From an uncultured Collinsella sp. (GTDB lineage: Bacteria; Actinomycetota; Coriobacteriia; Coriobacteriales; Coriobacteriaceae): a stretch of 16,161 nucleotides of DNA. The DNA is taken from assembly GCA_900541885.1 (NCBI GenBank), contig UQKW01000036.1, forward strand, positions 1 through 16,161, given 5' to 3'. The notes beneath the pieces were generated by a model that was not told the DNA's origin, did no database searches, and saw only the letters and a list, made by a program, of their open reading frames with translations. Positions 6,346-13,250 of the stretch are shown in pieces. The position numbers and the translations under genes were made by a program. Position 1 is the first letter of the stretch, and the number at the start of each line of letters is the position of its first letter.

Positions 6346-6454
6346 GCTTTTAGCACTTTGGCGACCAGGCCGTTTTGAAACAAGTCATTTACCTGCGGCT
6401 TTATAAAGCAATATGGATGGCGTGCTCGGCAAGTTCCAAAAAGTCTACTCACTT
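6336..6454. repeat. 119-bp inverted-repeat element, copy 2
   Basis: Same length and orientation as copy 1, with about 21 differences in 119 positions counted by hand. The left end is AAGTGAGTAGGCTTTT and the right end AAAAAGTCTACTCACTT, with one mismatch in the arms. Here the complementarity extends two bases outward (CT before, AG after). The stop codon TAG of the nuclease-like gene lies at 6343-6345, inside the left arm. Confidence 0.8.
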
Positions 6455-6521
6455 AGTTTTGACGAGAAACCTATGCCGAAGGCGGTCCTATTTCAGGTAG
6501 TTAACAAGTTTGTGAGGCACG

Positions 6522-6551
6522 AAAAAGGCCCGAACCAATACGGTCCGGGCC
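6522..6551 (-). terminator. Intrinsic terminator of the rubrerythrin gene
   Basis: Read on the minus strand: GGCCCGGACC, loop GTATT, GGTTCGGGCC, then TTTTT. The 10-bp stem contains one G-T pair. It begins 35 bases after the rubrerythrin stop codon and is a textbook intrinsic terminator. Confidence 0.85.
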
Positions 6552-6586
6552 TCATTGAGCTAGAGGTTATGTCTCAGGCGTTTGGC

Positions 6587-7147
6587 TTAGCCAAAGTAGC
6601 GCTTGAGCAGGCCGGCGAAAGCCTTGCCGTGGCGGGCCTCGTCGCGAGCCATCTCGTGCACGGTGTCGTGGATGGCATCAAGGCCAGCGGCCTTGGCACG
6701 CTTGGCAAGATCGGTCTTGCCGGCGGTGGCACCGTTCTCGGCCTCAACGCGCATCTCGAGGTTCTTCTTGGTGGAGTCGGTCACGACCTCGCCCAGGAGC
6801 TCAGCGAACTTGGCAGCGTGCTCGGCCTCCTCGTGGGCAGCCTTCTCCCAGTACAGGCCGATCTCGGGATAGCCCTCGCGATGAGCGACGCGCGCCATGG
6901 CCAGGTACATACCGACCTCGGAGCACTCGCCCTCAAAGTTGGCGCGCAGGTCGGCAACGATGTCCTCGGAGACGCCCTCCATCTTGGCGACGCCCACGAC
7001 GTGCTCGGCAGCCCACTCGAGCTGGCCCTCCTCCTGCTTCAGGAAACGAGAACCGGGAACGCCGCACTGGGGGCACTTGAAGTCCTCGGGCAGCTGGTCG
7101 CCGTCGAACTCTTCCACATAACCGCAAATGGGGCAAACAAACTTCAT
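6587..7147 (-). CDS. Reverse rubrerythrin (rubredoxin domain followed by ferritin-like diiron domain)
   Basis: Non-haem diiron protein, in this family a cytosolic peroxidase that reduces hydrogen peroxide (and in some cases oxygen) with electrons reaching the diiron site through rubredoxin iron. The rubredoxin part comes first: Cys5 and Cys8 in CPICGY, Cys25 and Cys28 in CPQCGV. The four-helix domain follows, with EGECSEVGMY near 72-81, AAHEEAEHAAKF (EExxH type, about 103-114) and EMARDEARHGKAF (about 165-177). This order is the reverse of classical rubrerythrin. The start at 7147 gives MKFVCPICGY (186 residues) with AAAGGA about 9 bases upstream. A longer open frame to 7252 would add 35 residues and overlap the promoter. 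The gene is single, with its own promoter and terminator. Confidence 0.93.
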   Translation of the reverse strand: MKFVCPICGYVEEFDGDQLPEDFKCPQCGVPGSRFLKQEEGQLEWAAEHVVGVAKMEGVSEDIVADLRANFEGECSEVGMYLAMARVAHREGYPEIGLYWEKAAHEEAEHAAKFAELLGEVVTDSTKKNLEMRVEAENGATAGKTDLAKRAKAAGLDAIHDTVHEMARDEARHGKAFAGLLKRYFG

Positions 7148-7182
7148 GATTCGATCCTTTCGATCGATGGCGATTGTGCGCT

Positions 7183-7213
7183 CGTCCGGTCCCGTAGGGG
7201 CCCTCTCCGGACG
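7183..7213 (-). other. Hairpin in the rubrerythrin leader
   Basis: CGTCCGG (7183-7189) pairs with CCGGACG (7207-7213), and inside it GGTCCC and GGGGCC can pair around GTA. It would lie in the 5' untranslated leader if the promoter at 7232-7259 is right. No known riboswitch was recognised. It may be a stability element or chance. Confidence 0.3.
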
Positions 7214-7231
7214 TGCGTCTTGACGAGTTCT

Positions 7232-7259
7232 ATTATCCATAAATGCAACCAAATGTGAA
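7232..7259 (-). promoter_or_regulatory. Candidate promoter of the rubrerythrin gene
   Basis: On the minus strand TTCACA (7259-7254, five of six matches to TTGACA) is followed after 16 bases by GATAAT (7237-7232). Transcription would start near 7225 and leave a leader of about 78 bases. No convincing PerR- or Rex-like operator was recognised. For the divergent alcohol dehydrogenase gene I found only an isolated TACAAT (7352-7357) without a -35. Confidence 0.5.
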
Positions 7260-7403
7260 GCCTATTAGGAATGATTTTTAATAAAACAATTTCGAGATAT
7301 GAAGATGTTGATTGATTAACGATTGGGAGGCCGTCTGCGATCTTTGCTGAGTACAATCGGGCGAGCAAATGTTGACCTATCAACAAATGAAGGAGTTTCC
7401 TTT

Positions 7404-8624
7404 ATGCATCTAGCCCGTCGTGCCTGGTGCCGAACATATCAGACGGTTTTTCGCATTGCATTGCCGATCCTGCCCTATACCGAGCCGTGCATTTTAGAGC
7501 ATGCCGAGGATGTGCCCGCGGTGCTTCAAAAGCGCTCGATCCAGAAGGTCCTTATCGTGACGGATCCCGGCATTGCCCGTCTGGGGCTCACGGCACCGCT
7601 CGAGGCGGCGCTCGCATCCAGGGGGATTGGCGTTACGGTCTATGCCGAAACGCGTACAAACCCCACGGTTTCAAACGTGGAGGAAGCGGCGTCCCTGTAT
7701 CGAGAGAGTGCCTGCCGGGCCATTATCGGCTTTGGCGGTGGCTCGGCCATGGACTGTGCCAAGGGCGTGGGAGCACGCATCGCGCAGCCAAACAAGCCCA
7801 TCAACAAGATGCGCGGCCTGTTGCGCGTCCACCGTCTCCTGCCGCTGCTTATTGCGGTTCCCACTACCGCCGGTACGGGAAGCGAAGTCACGCTCGCGGC
7901 GGTTATCACCGATGACGAGACGCACTATAAATACCCCATTAACGACTTTGTGCTTATCCCGCGCCTTGCGGTGCGCGACCCCGAGTTTACGCGCGGCCTG
8001 CCCGCCTCCATTACGGGGCAGACGGGGATGGACGCCCTGACGCATGCCGTCGAGGCCTTTATCGGGCGAAGCACCACGCCCTATACGCGCAAGATGGCGC
8101 GACAGGCGGTTCAGCTCATCCACGACAATTTGCTCGAGGCCTATGAGCATGGCGACAACATGCACGCACGTCGCAATATGCTTGCGGCGGCGTATAAGGC
8201 GGGTGTTGCCTTTACGCGCTCCTATGTTGGATACGTTCATGCCATCGCACACAGCTTGGGCGGGCGTTACGGGATTCCGCACGGCTTGGCTAACGCCATT
8301 ATCCTGCCGCATATGCTTCGCGCCTATGGCGAAACTGCTGCTCCCAAGCTTGCCGATCTTGCTCGCATGGCGGGCATTGCGCCGGCTACCGCGCAGGACA
8401 GTCTTGCGGCCGAGGCCTTTATCGATTGGGTCGACCGCATAAACGAGGCCCTGGGAATCCCCAAATATGTCTCGGGTATTCGCCGCTCCGATATTCCGCA
8501 AATGGCGGCCCATGCCGATGCCGAGGCCAATCCCCTGTACCCCGTTCCACTTTTGATGGACCGCTCGGAGCTCGAGCATATGTACGAGGTCGTCGCGGGT
8601 GGTATGTTTGAGGACGAGAACTAG
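7404..8624 (+). CDS. Iron-containing alcohol dehydrogenase
   Basis: Group III (iron-type) NAD(P)-dependent alcohol dehydrogenase, cytosolic, interconverting primary alcohols or diols and aldehydes. The N-terminal nucleotide-binding part holds GFGGGSAMDCAKG (about 109-121) and PTTAGTGSEVT (about 153-163). The metal ligands expected from FucO are all present: Asp210 and His214 in GMDALTHAVEAF, His279 and His293 in HAIAHSLGGRYGIPHG. The ATG at 7404 follows AAGGAG by 8 bases and gives 406 residues, close to the family norm. An open frame extends upstream to 7323 without a ribosome binding site. The stop is 9 bases before an aldehyde dehydrogenase gene, so the pair is an operon and probably handles the same aldehyde. 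Substrate unknown. Confidence 0.92.
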   Translation: MHLARRAWCRTYQTVFRIALPILPYTEPCILEHAEDVPAVLQKRSIQKVLIVTDPGIARLGLTAPLEAALASRGIGVTVYAETRTNPTVSNVEEAASLYRESACRAIIGFGGGSAMDCAKGVGARIAQPNKPINKMRGLLRVHRLLPLLIAVPTTAGTGSEVTLAAVITDDETHYKYPINDFVLIPRLAVRDPEFTRGLPASITGQTGMDALTHAVEAFIGRSTTPYTRKMARQAVQLIHDNLLEAYEHGDNMHARRNMLAAAYKAGVAFTRSYVGYVHAIAHSLGGRYGIPHGLANAIILPHMLRAYGETAAPKLADLARMAGIAPATAQDSLAAEAFIDWVDRINEALGIPKYVSGIRRSDIPQMAAHADAEANPLYPVPLLMDRSELEHMYEVVAGGMFEDEN

Positions 8625-8633
8625 GAGGGTGCC

Positions 8634-10013
8634 ATGAACACCGAGGAAATTGCGCGCATCGTCGGCGATCAGCGCGCCTACTTTAAGACGCACGCCACGT
8701 TTGATGTCGATGCTCGACGTCGCGCGCTCGTGAGTTTACGCGATGCGGTGCGGGCCCACGAGGCCGATATCGCTCATGCGCTCAAGACCGATTTGGGAAA
8801 GTCGCATGACGAGGCCTATATGTGCGAGATTGGCACATCGCTTTCCGAGATTCGACATCAGATCGCTCACGTGGTTCGATGGAGTCGTCCGCGCCTGCGT
8901 CCGTGCGACCTCGCTAACGCCGTGAGCGTGTGCAAAACGCAAACCGTGCCCTATGGCGTCACGCTCATCATGGCGCCCTGGAACTATCCGTTTTTGCTGA
9001 CGCTCGAGCCGCTCGCTGGCGCCCTTGCCGCGGGCAATACCGTGGTCATCAAGCCGAGCGCCTATGCTCCGGCATCGAGCGCGGTGCTCAGGCAAATCTG
9101 TGAAGAGGCATTTGATCCGCGCCTGGTGACGGTTGTCGAGGGCGGGCGCGCCGAGAACGAAGCGCTGCTCGATGAGCACTGGGACAAGATCTTCTTTACC
9201 GGTAGCGTTCCGGTCGGCAAACTCGTTATGGAGCGCGCAAGTAAAAACCTTACGCCTGTGACGCTTGAGCTGGGCGGAAAGAGTCCCTGCATCGTGGATG
9301 CGACGGCAAACTTGAAGGTTGCGGCACGGCGTATCGCCTTTGGTAAATGGCTCAACGTGGGGCAGACCTGCGTGGCGCCCGACTACCTGCTGGTCGATAC
9401 GCGCGTGCACGACGAGCTGCTGGGCCTCATCAAGGAGGAGGTCCGCCGTATGTTTGGCGAGTATCCGCTCGATAACGAGGACTACGGTCATATTGTCAAC
9501 GCCAAGCATTTTGCGCGCGTGCGCGGGCTGATCGATCCCGATAAGGTCGTGCTTGGAGGTACCGCGCGCGAGGCCTCGCTCAAGATCGAGCCGACGATTT
9601 TGGACGGCGTGTCCCCCAATGACGCCGTGATGCAGGAGGAGATCTTCGGCCCCATTTTGCCAGTGCTGACGTTTGAGAGCCTTGACGAGGCCGAAGCGTT
9701 TATTACGGATCGTCCGACGCCGCTGGCCCTGTATATCTTTAGCCAGGACCGTTCGGTTCAGCAACGCTTTGTGCGCTACGTGCCCTTTGGCGGCGGCTGC
9801 GTCAACGACACCATCATGCACTTGGCTACGAGCCATATGGGCTTTGGCGGCATGGGCGCGAGCGGTATGGGGCAGTACCATGGCCGCGAGAGCTTCGATA
9901 CGTTTAGCCACAAGAAGAGCATCGTGAACAAGGCAACCTGGCTGGACGTGCCGTTTCGGTATGCGCCCTACGCAAGCTGGAAGCACAAATTCGTGCGCAT
10001 GTTTGTGCATTAG
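8634..10013 (+). CDS. Aldehyde dehydrogenase, ALDH3-like
   Basis: NAD(P)-dependent oxidation of an aldehyde to its acid. The 459 residues fit the shorter class 3 aldehyde dehydrogenases. Motifs in order: MAPWNYPF (Asn117), the cofactor-binding segment ending VIKPSAYAP (about 138-146), FFTGSVPVGK (about 187-196), LELGGKSPCIV with general base Glu212, GQTCVAPDY with nucleophile Cys246, and QEEIFGPILPVL (about 334-345). The start ATG has AGGAGG six bases upstream. It follows the iron-type alcohol dehydrogenase after 9 bases, so the pair may convert an alcohol through its aldehyde to a carboxylate, or keep a toxic aldehyde low. The C-terminus (RYAPYASWKHKFVRMFVH) is basic and aromatic and could touch the membrane, as in some class 3 enzymes; this is a guess. 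Confidence 0.93.
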   Translation: MNTEEIARIVGDQRAYFKTHATFDVDARRRALVSLRDAVRAHEADIAHALKTDLGKSHDEAYMCEIGTSLSEIRHQIAHVVRWSRPRLRPCDLANAVSVCKTQTVPYGVTLIMAPWNYPFLLTLEPLAGALAAGNTVVIKPSAYAPASSAVLRQICEEAFDPRLVTVVEGGRAENEALLDEHWDKIFFTGSVPVGKLVMERASKNLTPVTLELGGKSPCIVDATANLKVAARRIAFGKWLNVGQTCVAPDYLLVDTRVHDELLGLIKEEVRRMFGEYPLDNEDYGHIVNAKHFARVRGLIDPDKVVLGGTAREASLKIEPTILDGVSPNDAVMQEEIFGPILPVLTFESLDEAEAFITDRPTPLALYIFSQDRSVQQRFVRYVPFGGGCVNDTIMHLATSHMGFGGMGASGMGQYHGRESFDTFSHKKSIVNKATWLDVPFRYAPYASWKHKFVRMFVH

Positions 10014-10135
10014 AATCAGATGGCGTAGCGACAAACGGTCGAAAGGCGCAGGCAGGATGAATTTGTGTCCGCACGAGTTCGTAGACTTCTCAATAAGGTT
10101 AAGCGCCGGTTTATCTGGCCGTTAGGGGAGTTGCT

Positions 10136-10462
10136 ATGTACGAGCCTTCACGTGTTCTTCTGTCATTTCACATTGCAGGATTTCAGTATGCCGATGGCGC
10201 TTTGGTCCTAGGCGATCTTAAAGCGGGCGATAAACTGACGCTGTGTGCCGAGCGCGATAATCCCCATGACCCCGAGGCAGTTGCGATCTACTATGGCAAG
10301 ACCAAACTTGGCTACGTTCCGGGAAACGAGGTCGGCCCACTGTCCTTGATGATGTATTACGGCCACGAGGACGTATTTGAGGCCCGTGTGCAACAGGTTG
10401 CCCCCGAGCGCAGCCCGTGGCATCAGGTGCGCGTTGGGCTCTACGTGGTGGATGCTCGCTAG
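10136..10462 (+). CDS. HIRAN-domain protein
   Basis: Small stand-alone HIRAN protein of 108 residues. The family signature is visible as FHIAGFQYADG near the N-terminus, then LCAERDNPHDPEAVAIYY (about 36-53) and KLGYVPGNEV (about 56-65). HIRAN domains occur in the HLTF/Rad5 helicases, where they bind DNA 3' ends, and as single-domain bacterial proteins of unknown role. The ATG follows GGGGAG by 5 bases. It lies 122 bases after the aldehyde dehydrogenase, and a gene for a tiny charged protein begins 18 bases after its stop. DNA binding is inferred from the family. Confidence 0.85.
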   Translation: MYEPSRVLLSFHIAGFQYADGALVLGDLKAGDKLTLCAERDNPHDPEAVAIYYGKTKLGYVPGNEVGPLSLMMYYGHEDVFEARVQQVAPERSPWHQVRVGLYVVDAR

Positions 10463-10480
10463 TCGGCAATGGAGGCTGCC

Positions 10481-10660
10481 ATGTTTGATGACGATGACCT
10501 GTTTGATCTGGCAGATGATCCGTTTGAGTGGGATGTGCTACTCGATGACGATGAGCTGGAACAGGACCGTAAGATGCGGCAGGACAAGAAAACTCAGGGT
10601 GACGCTTCGAAAAAGAAAGGCAAGCGCCGCCGTGGACTGTTTGGCGGGCTCTTTGGCTAA
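10481..10660 (+). CDS. Small protein with acidic head and basic tail, function unknown
   Basis: Not recognised. From the ATG at 10481 (GGAGG 5 bases upstream) it has 59 residues. An ATG at 10469 is in frame but overlaps that ribosome binding site. The first half is very acidic (MFDDDDLFDLADDPFEWD, then DDDELEQD), the second very basic (KKKGKRRR), and it ends in the short duplication GLFGGLFG. There are no cysteines and no obvious membrane helix. It follows the HIRAN gene closely and probably shares its transcript, with a metallophosphoesterase gene 66 bases on. The acidic part might mimic DNA or bind a basic partner, but this is speculation. The good ribosome binding site and strong composition make it likely to be real. 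Confidence 0.65.
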   Translation: MFDDDDLFDLADDPFEWDVLLDDDELEQDRKMRQDKKTQGDASKKKGKRRRGLFGGLFG

Positions 10661-10726
10661 CCGCCGCATCGCTGCGTCTGTATACTTAGCACGAGTTGAA
10701 CGCGTTGCGAAATGAGGGCATAGACG

Positions 10727-11272
10727 ATGATGTGGTTTACCGCCGACCTGCACCTGGGCGATACGAATATCTTGCACGACATGGATCGGCCGTTTGATTC
10801 GGTCGAGGAGATGAACCGCAAGGTCATCGATGCCGTCAATGAGTGCGTGGCGGCGGACGACCGTCTCTATATCTTGGGAGACTTTACCTATCGTTTGCCC
10901 CTGGCGGAGGCGGTGCGCCTGCGCGAGCGTATCGAATGCCAGAACGTGACGCTCATCCGCGGTAACCATGACGGCGACTGGGAAGATTCCGACGTACCGC
11001 AGATTTGGGAAGACGTGCGCGATTACCTGGAGATTGCTCCCGGCTATGCCAAGGGCCATCGTCTGGTTATGAGCCACTACCCCATGCTCAGCTGGAACGG
11101 CAAGGCGCGTGGCGCCGTCATGCTGCACGGGCATATCCACAGCAGGGGAGACCGCACCAACGTGCGCAACCGCGATCGCGAGCGCCCTATCTTTCGCTAC
11201 GATGTCGGTCTCGATGCCAACGAGTACAAGCCCGTAAGCCGTGATCAGATTCTTAGCTTCTTTGGGTTATAG
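10727..11272 (+). CDS. Calcineurin-like metallophosphoesterase
   Basis: Dinuclear-metal phosphoesterase of 181 residues, a usual size for the small single-domain members. All family blocks are present: ADLHLGD (Asp7, His9), GDFTY (Asp52), RGNHDGD (Asn80, His81), SHYP (His117) and HGHIHS (His134, His136). The substrate cannot be told from sequence; related proteins hydrolyse cyclic nucleotides, nucleotides or phosphoprotein. The start ATG at 10727 has GAGGG about 9 bases upstream; a second ATG follows directly. A TATACT at 10681-10686 could be a -10 element but no -35 is visible. The gene ends exactly where a large hairpin and terminator begin. Confidence 0.9.
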   Translation: MMWFTADLHLGDTNILHDMDRPFDSVEEMNRKVIDAVNECVAADDRLYILGDFTYRLPLAEAVRLRERIECQNVTLIRGNHDGDWEDSDVPQIWEDVRDYLEIAPGYAKGHRLVMSHYPMLSWNGKARGAVMLHGHIHSRGDRTNVRNRDRERPIFRYDVGLDANEYKPVSRDQILSFFGL

Positions 11273-11325
11273 GGCGCCAGAGCCACCACAAAGGGGACAG
11301 GCACCTTTGTGGTGGCTCTGGCGCC
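11273..11325. repeat. 22-bp perfect hairpin with GGACAGGCA loop (REP-like)
   Basis: The arms 11273-11294 (starting GGCGCCAGAGCCACCAC) and 11304-11325 (ending GTGGTGGCTCTGGCGCC) are perfectly complementary over 22 bp around GGACAGGCA. The GGGGACAGG core at the loop matches the hairpin at 342-379, but the stem does not. It begins on the base after the phosphoesterase stop codon. Its right arm shares GGCGCC (11320-11325) with the terminator that follows, so the two folds exclude each other. Confidence 0.75.
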
Positions 11326-11354
11326 GTTGCCATTATGGCAGCGGCGCCTTTTTT
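11320..11354 (+). terminator. Intrinsic terminator of the HIRAN-phosphoesterase unit
   Basis: GGCGCCGTTGCC (11320-11331), loop ATTAT, GGCAGCGGCGCC (11337-11348), then six T. The 12-bp stem has a single T-G pair. It ends the transcript from the phosphoesterase and separates it from the DUF2130 gene, which starts at 11413. Confidence 0.85.
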
Positions 11355-11412
11355 GTCCGTGCGGCGCGGTAGAGTGTAGGCGGTCGAAATTTGCGTCCAT
11401 CGAGGAGCTGCT

Positions 11413-13170
11413 ATGAACGAGATTAAGTGCCCGCATTGCGGCGAAGTTTTTAAGGTCGATGCGTCCGGCTATGCGGATATCGTCAAGCAAGTACGCGATG
11501 CCGAGTTTTCGCGCGACCTGGACGAGCGTGTGAAGGCAGTCCAGCGCGAGGGCGAGCAGGCGCTGGAGCTTGAGCGCTCGCGTTCGACGGCTGCCTTGCA
11601 AAAGGCAGAGTCTCAGCGCAACGCTCAGCTTGTCGAGCAGAAGAACGCTGCAGCTCAGCAGCTGGCACAAGAAGTCGCCAAGCGCGATGCCGAGCTTGCC
11701 GAGCTGCGTGCCAAGCTTGAGGGCGCTGCCGCAGAGCGCGAGAGTGCAAGCCAGCGCGCGGCGGTTGAGGCCCGTGCCGATGCTCAAAAGGAGAATGCCG
11801 AGCTGCAGCGCGAGATCGATAGCCTGCGTGCGCAGCTTGGGCGCAAAGATGACGAAGCAAAGCTTGCCGAAGCCGCGGTACGCAATGCGACTCAAAATGA
11901 CCTCGCCGCGCGCGATGCTCAGATTGCGGAGTTGCAGGCAAAGCTTGCCGCCGCAGATAAGGCTCAAGAAATGGCACTCGCAACTGCTGCGGCCGAGGCG
12001 CAGCGTAAGCTCGAGGCTGCGCAAAACGAAGCGAATCGTAAGCTTTCCGATTACCAGACAGAAGTGCGTGAGAAGTTCTCGAATGCTAAGACTCAGTCCG
12101 AGCGCGAGGCCGAGGGCCTTCGTGCACAGCTTCGTGAGCAAGAACTTTCTGCAAAAATGGAGCTGTCGAAGGCGGTCGCCGCGGCGGAACGAGAGCGCGA
12201 TGAGGCACGTGCCAAGCTGACGAGCGAGCTGGCGGTGCGCGATTCTCGCGAGGAACAGGTCAAGGCGGCGCATGAGCTCGAGCTCGCGCAGGCCAAGCGC
12301 GCGAGCGATGACCTGATTCGCTACAAGGACGAAGAGATTGAGCGTCTTAAGGACATGAAGGTACGCCTGTCCACCAAGATGGTGGGCGAGTCGCTCGAGC
12401 AGCACTGCGAGACCGAGTTCAATCGCCTGCGCATGACGGCGTTTCCCAACGCGTACTTCGAGAAGGATAACGATGCGTCCGAGGGCACCAAGGGCGACTT
12501 TATCTTCCGCGAGTGCGACGCAAGCGGTAACGAGGTCATTTCGATTATGTTCGAGATGAAAAACGAGAACGATGAGACCGCGACCAAGCACAAGAACGAG
12601 GACTTCTTTAAGAAACTCGACCACGATCGCCGCCAAAAGGGCTGCGAGTACGCGGTGCTCTGCACGTTGCTCGAACCCGAGAGCGAGCTTTACAACGCCG
12701 GCATCGTGGACGTGAGCTATCGCTACGAGAAGATGTACGTGATTCGCCCACAGTTCTTTATTCCCATGATCACGCTTCTTCGCAACGCCGCCATGGGTTC
12801 GCTGCGCTATAAGCAGGAACTGGCGGAGTACAAACAGCAGAATATCGACGTCACGAACTTCGAAGCCAAGATGGAAAAGTTCAAGAATGATTTCGGTCGC
12901 AACTACGAGATCGCGAGCCGCAAGTTCCAAACGGCGATTGATGAGATCGACAAGACGATTAGCCATCTGCAGAAAACCAAGGAGGCGTTGCTGTCCTCCG
13001 AGAACAATCTGCGCCTAGCCAACAAGAAGGCCGACGATCTTACCATTCGCAAACTCACGTGGGGCAACAAGACCATGAAGGCCGCGTTTGACGAGGCGCG
13101 CGGGGCTGCGACAGAGACAAACGATGAGCCAGCCGAGGCGGATTCGTATGAGGTCGAGGATACCGAGTAG
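11413..13170 (+). CDS. DUF2130 (COG4487) coiled-coil protein with nuclease-like core
   Basis: Widespread but uncharacterised family. The 585 residues start with a half zinc-ribbon, CPHCG (6-10). A long Ala/Glu/Lys/Arg-rich coiled coil follows from about 30 to 315. The conserved DUF2130 core runs from about 318 to 460: KMVGESLEQHCETEFNR, KGDFIFRE (Asp362), MFEMKNEND (Glu381, Lys383), HKNEDFFKKLDHDRRQKG and YAVLCTLLE. A second coiled stretch (about 465-545) and an acidic tail end it. The Asp...Glu-x-Lys spacing looks like a PD-(D/E)XK nuclease centre, which is my reading and not a demonstrated activity. The ATG follows GAGGAG by 5 bases. It stands after a strong terminator and shares a bidirectional terminator with the convergent helicase gene. 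Confidence 0.88.
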   Translation: MNEIKCPHCGEVFKVDASGYADIVKQVRDAEFSRDLDERVKAVQREGEQALELERSRSTAALQKAESQRNAQLVEQKNAAAQQLAQEVAKRDAELAELRAKLEGAAAERESASQRAAVEARADAQKENAELQREIDSLRAQLGRKDDEAKLAEAAVRNATQNDLAARDAQIAELQAKLAAADKAQEMALATAAAEAQRKLEAAQNEANRKLSDYQTEVREKFSNAKTQSEREAEGLRAQLREQELSAKMELSKAVAAAERERDEARAKLTSELAVRDSREEQVKAAHELELAQAKRASDDLIRYKDEEIERLKDMKVRLSTKMVGESLEQHCETEFNRLRMTAFPNAYFEKDNDASEGTKGDFIFRECDASGNEVISIMFEMKNENDETATKHKNEDFFKKLDHDRRQKGCEYAVLCTLLEPESELYNAGIVDVSYRYEKMYVIRPQFFIPMITLLRNAAMGSLRYKQELAEYKQQNIDVTNFEAKMEKFKNDFGRNYEIASRKFQTAIDEIDKTISHLQKTKEALLSSENNLRLANKKADDLTIRKLTWGNKTMKAAFDEARGAATETNDEPAEADSYEVEDTE

Positions 13171-13190
13171 GGGATAGCGTATCGCGCAAA

Positions 13191-13228
13191 AAGCGGGGCC
13201 GCTGGCGATGTTGCCAGCGACCCCGCTT
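13191..13228. terminator. Bidirectional terminator between DUF2130 and helicase genes
   Basis: AAGCGGGGCCGCTGGC (13191-13206) and GCCAGCGACCCCGCTT (13213-13228) form a 16-bp stem with one C-A mismatch around GATGTT. An A-run precedes it (T-run on the minus strand) and TCGTTTCG follows, so it can stop transcription from both convergent genes. Confidence 0.85.
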
Positions 13229-13250
13229 CGTTTCGTTCCAGTATGTTCGG

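Noticed and set aside
4915..6454. Insertion sequence with its own transposase
   Set aside because: The only gene between the repeats has no DDE, Y1 or serine or tyrosine recombinase motif, and no target-site duplication could be seen at either copy.
8736..10034. 432-codon minus-strand frame opposite the aldehyde dehydrogenase
   Set aside because: Shadow of a well-supported gene whose catalytic residues are all in the plus-strand frame.
11245..12966. 573-codon minus-strand frame opposite DUF2130
   Set aside because: The Leu/Ala-rich translation is the complement of the coiled-coil codons; it has no ribosome binding site or domain.
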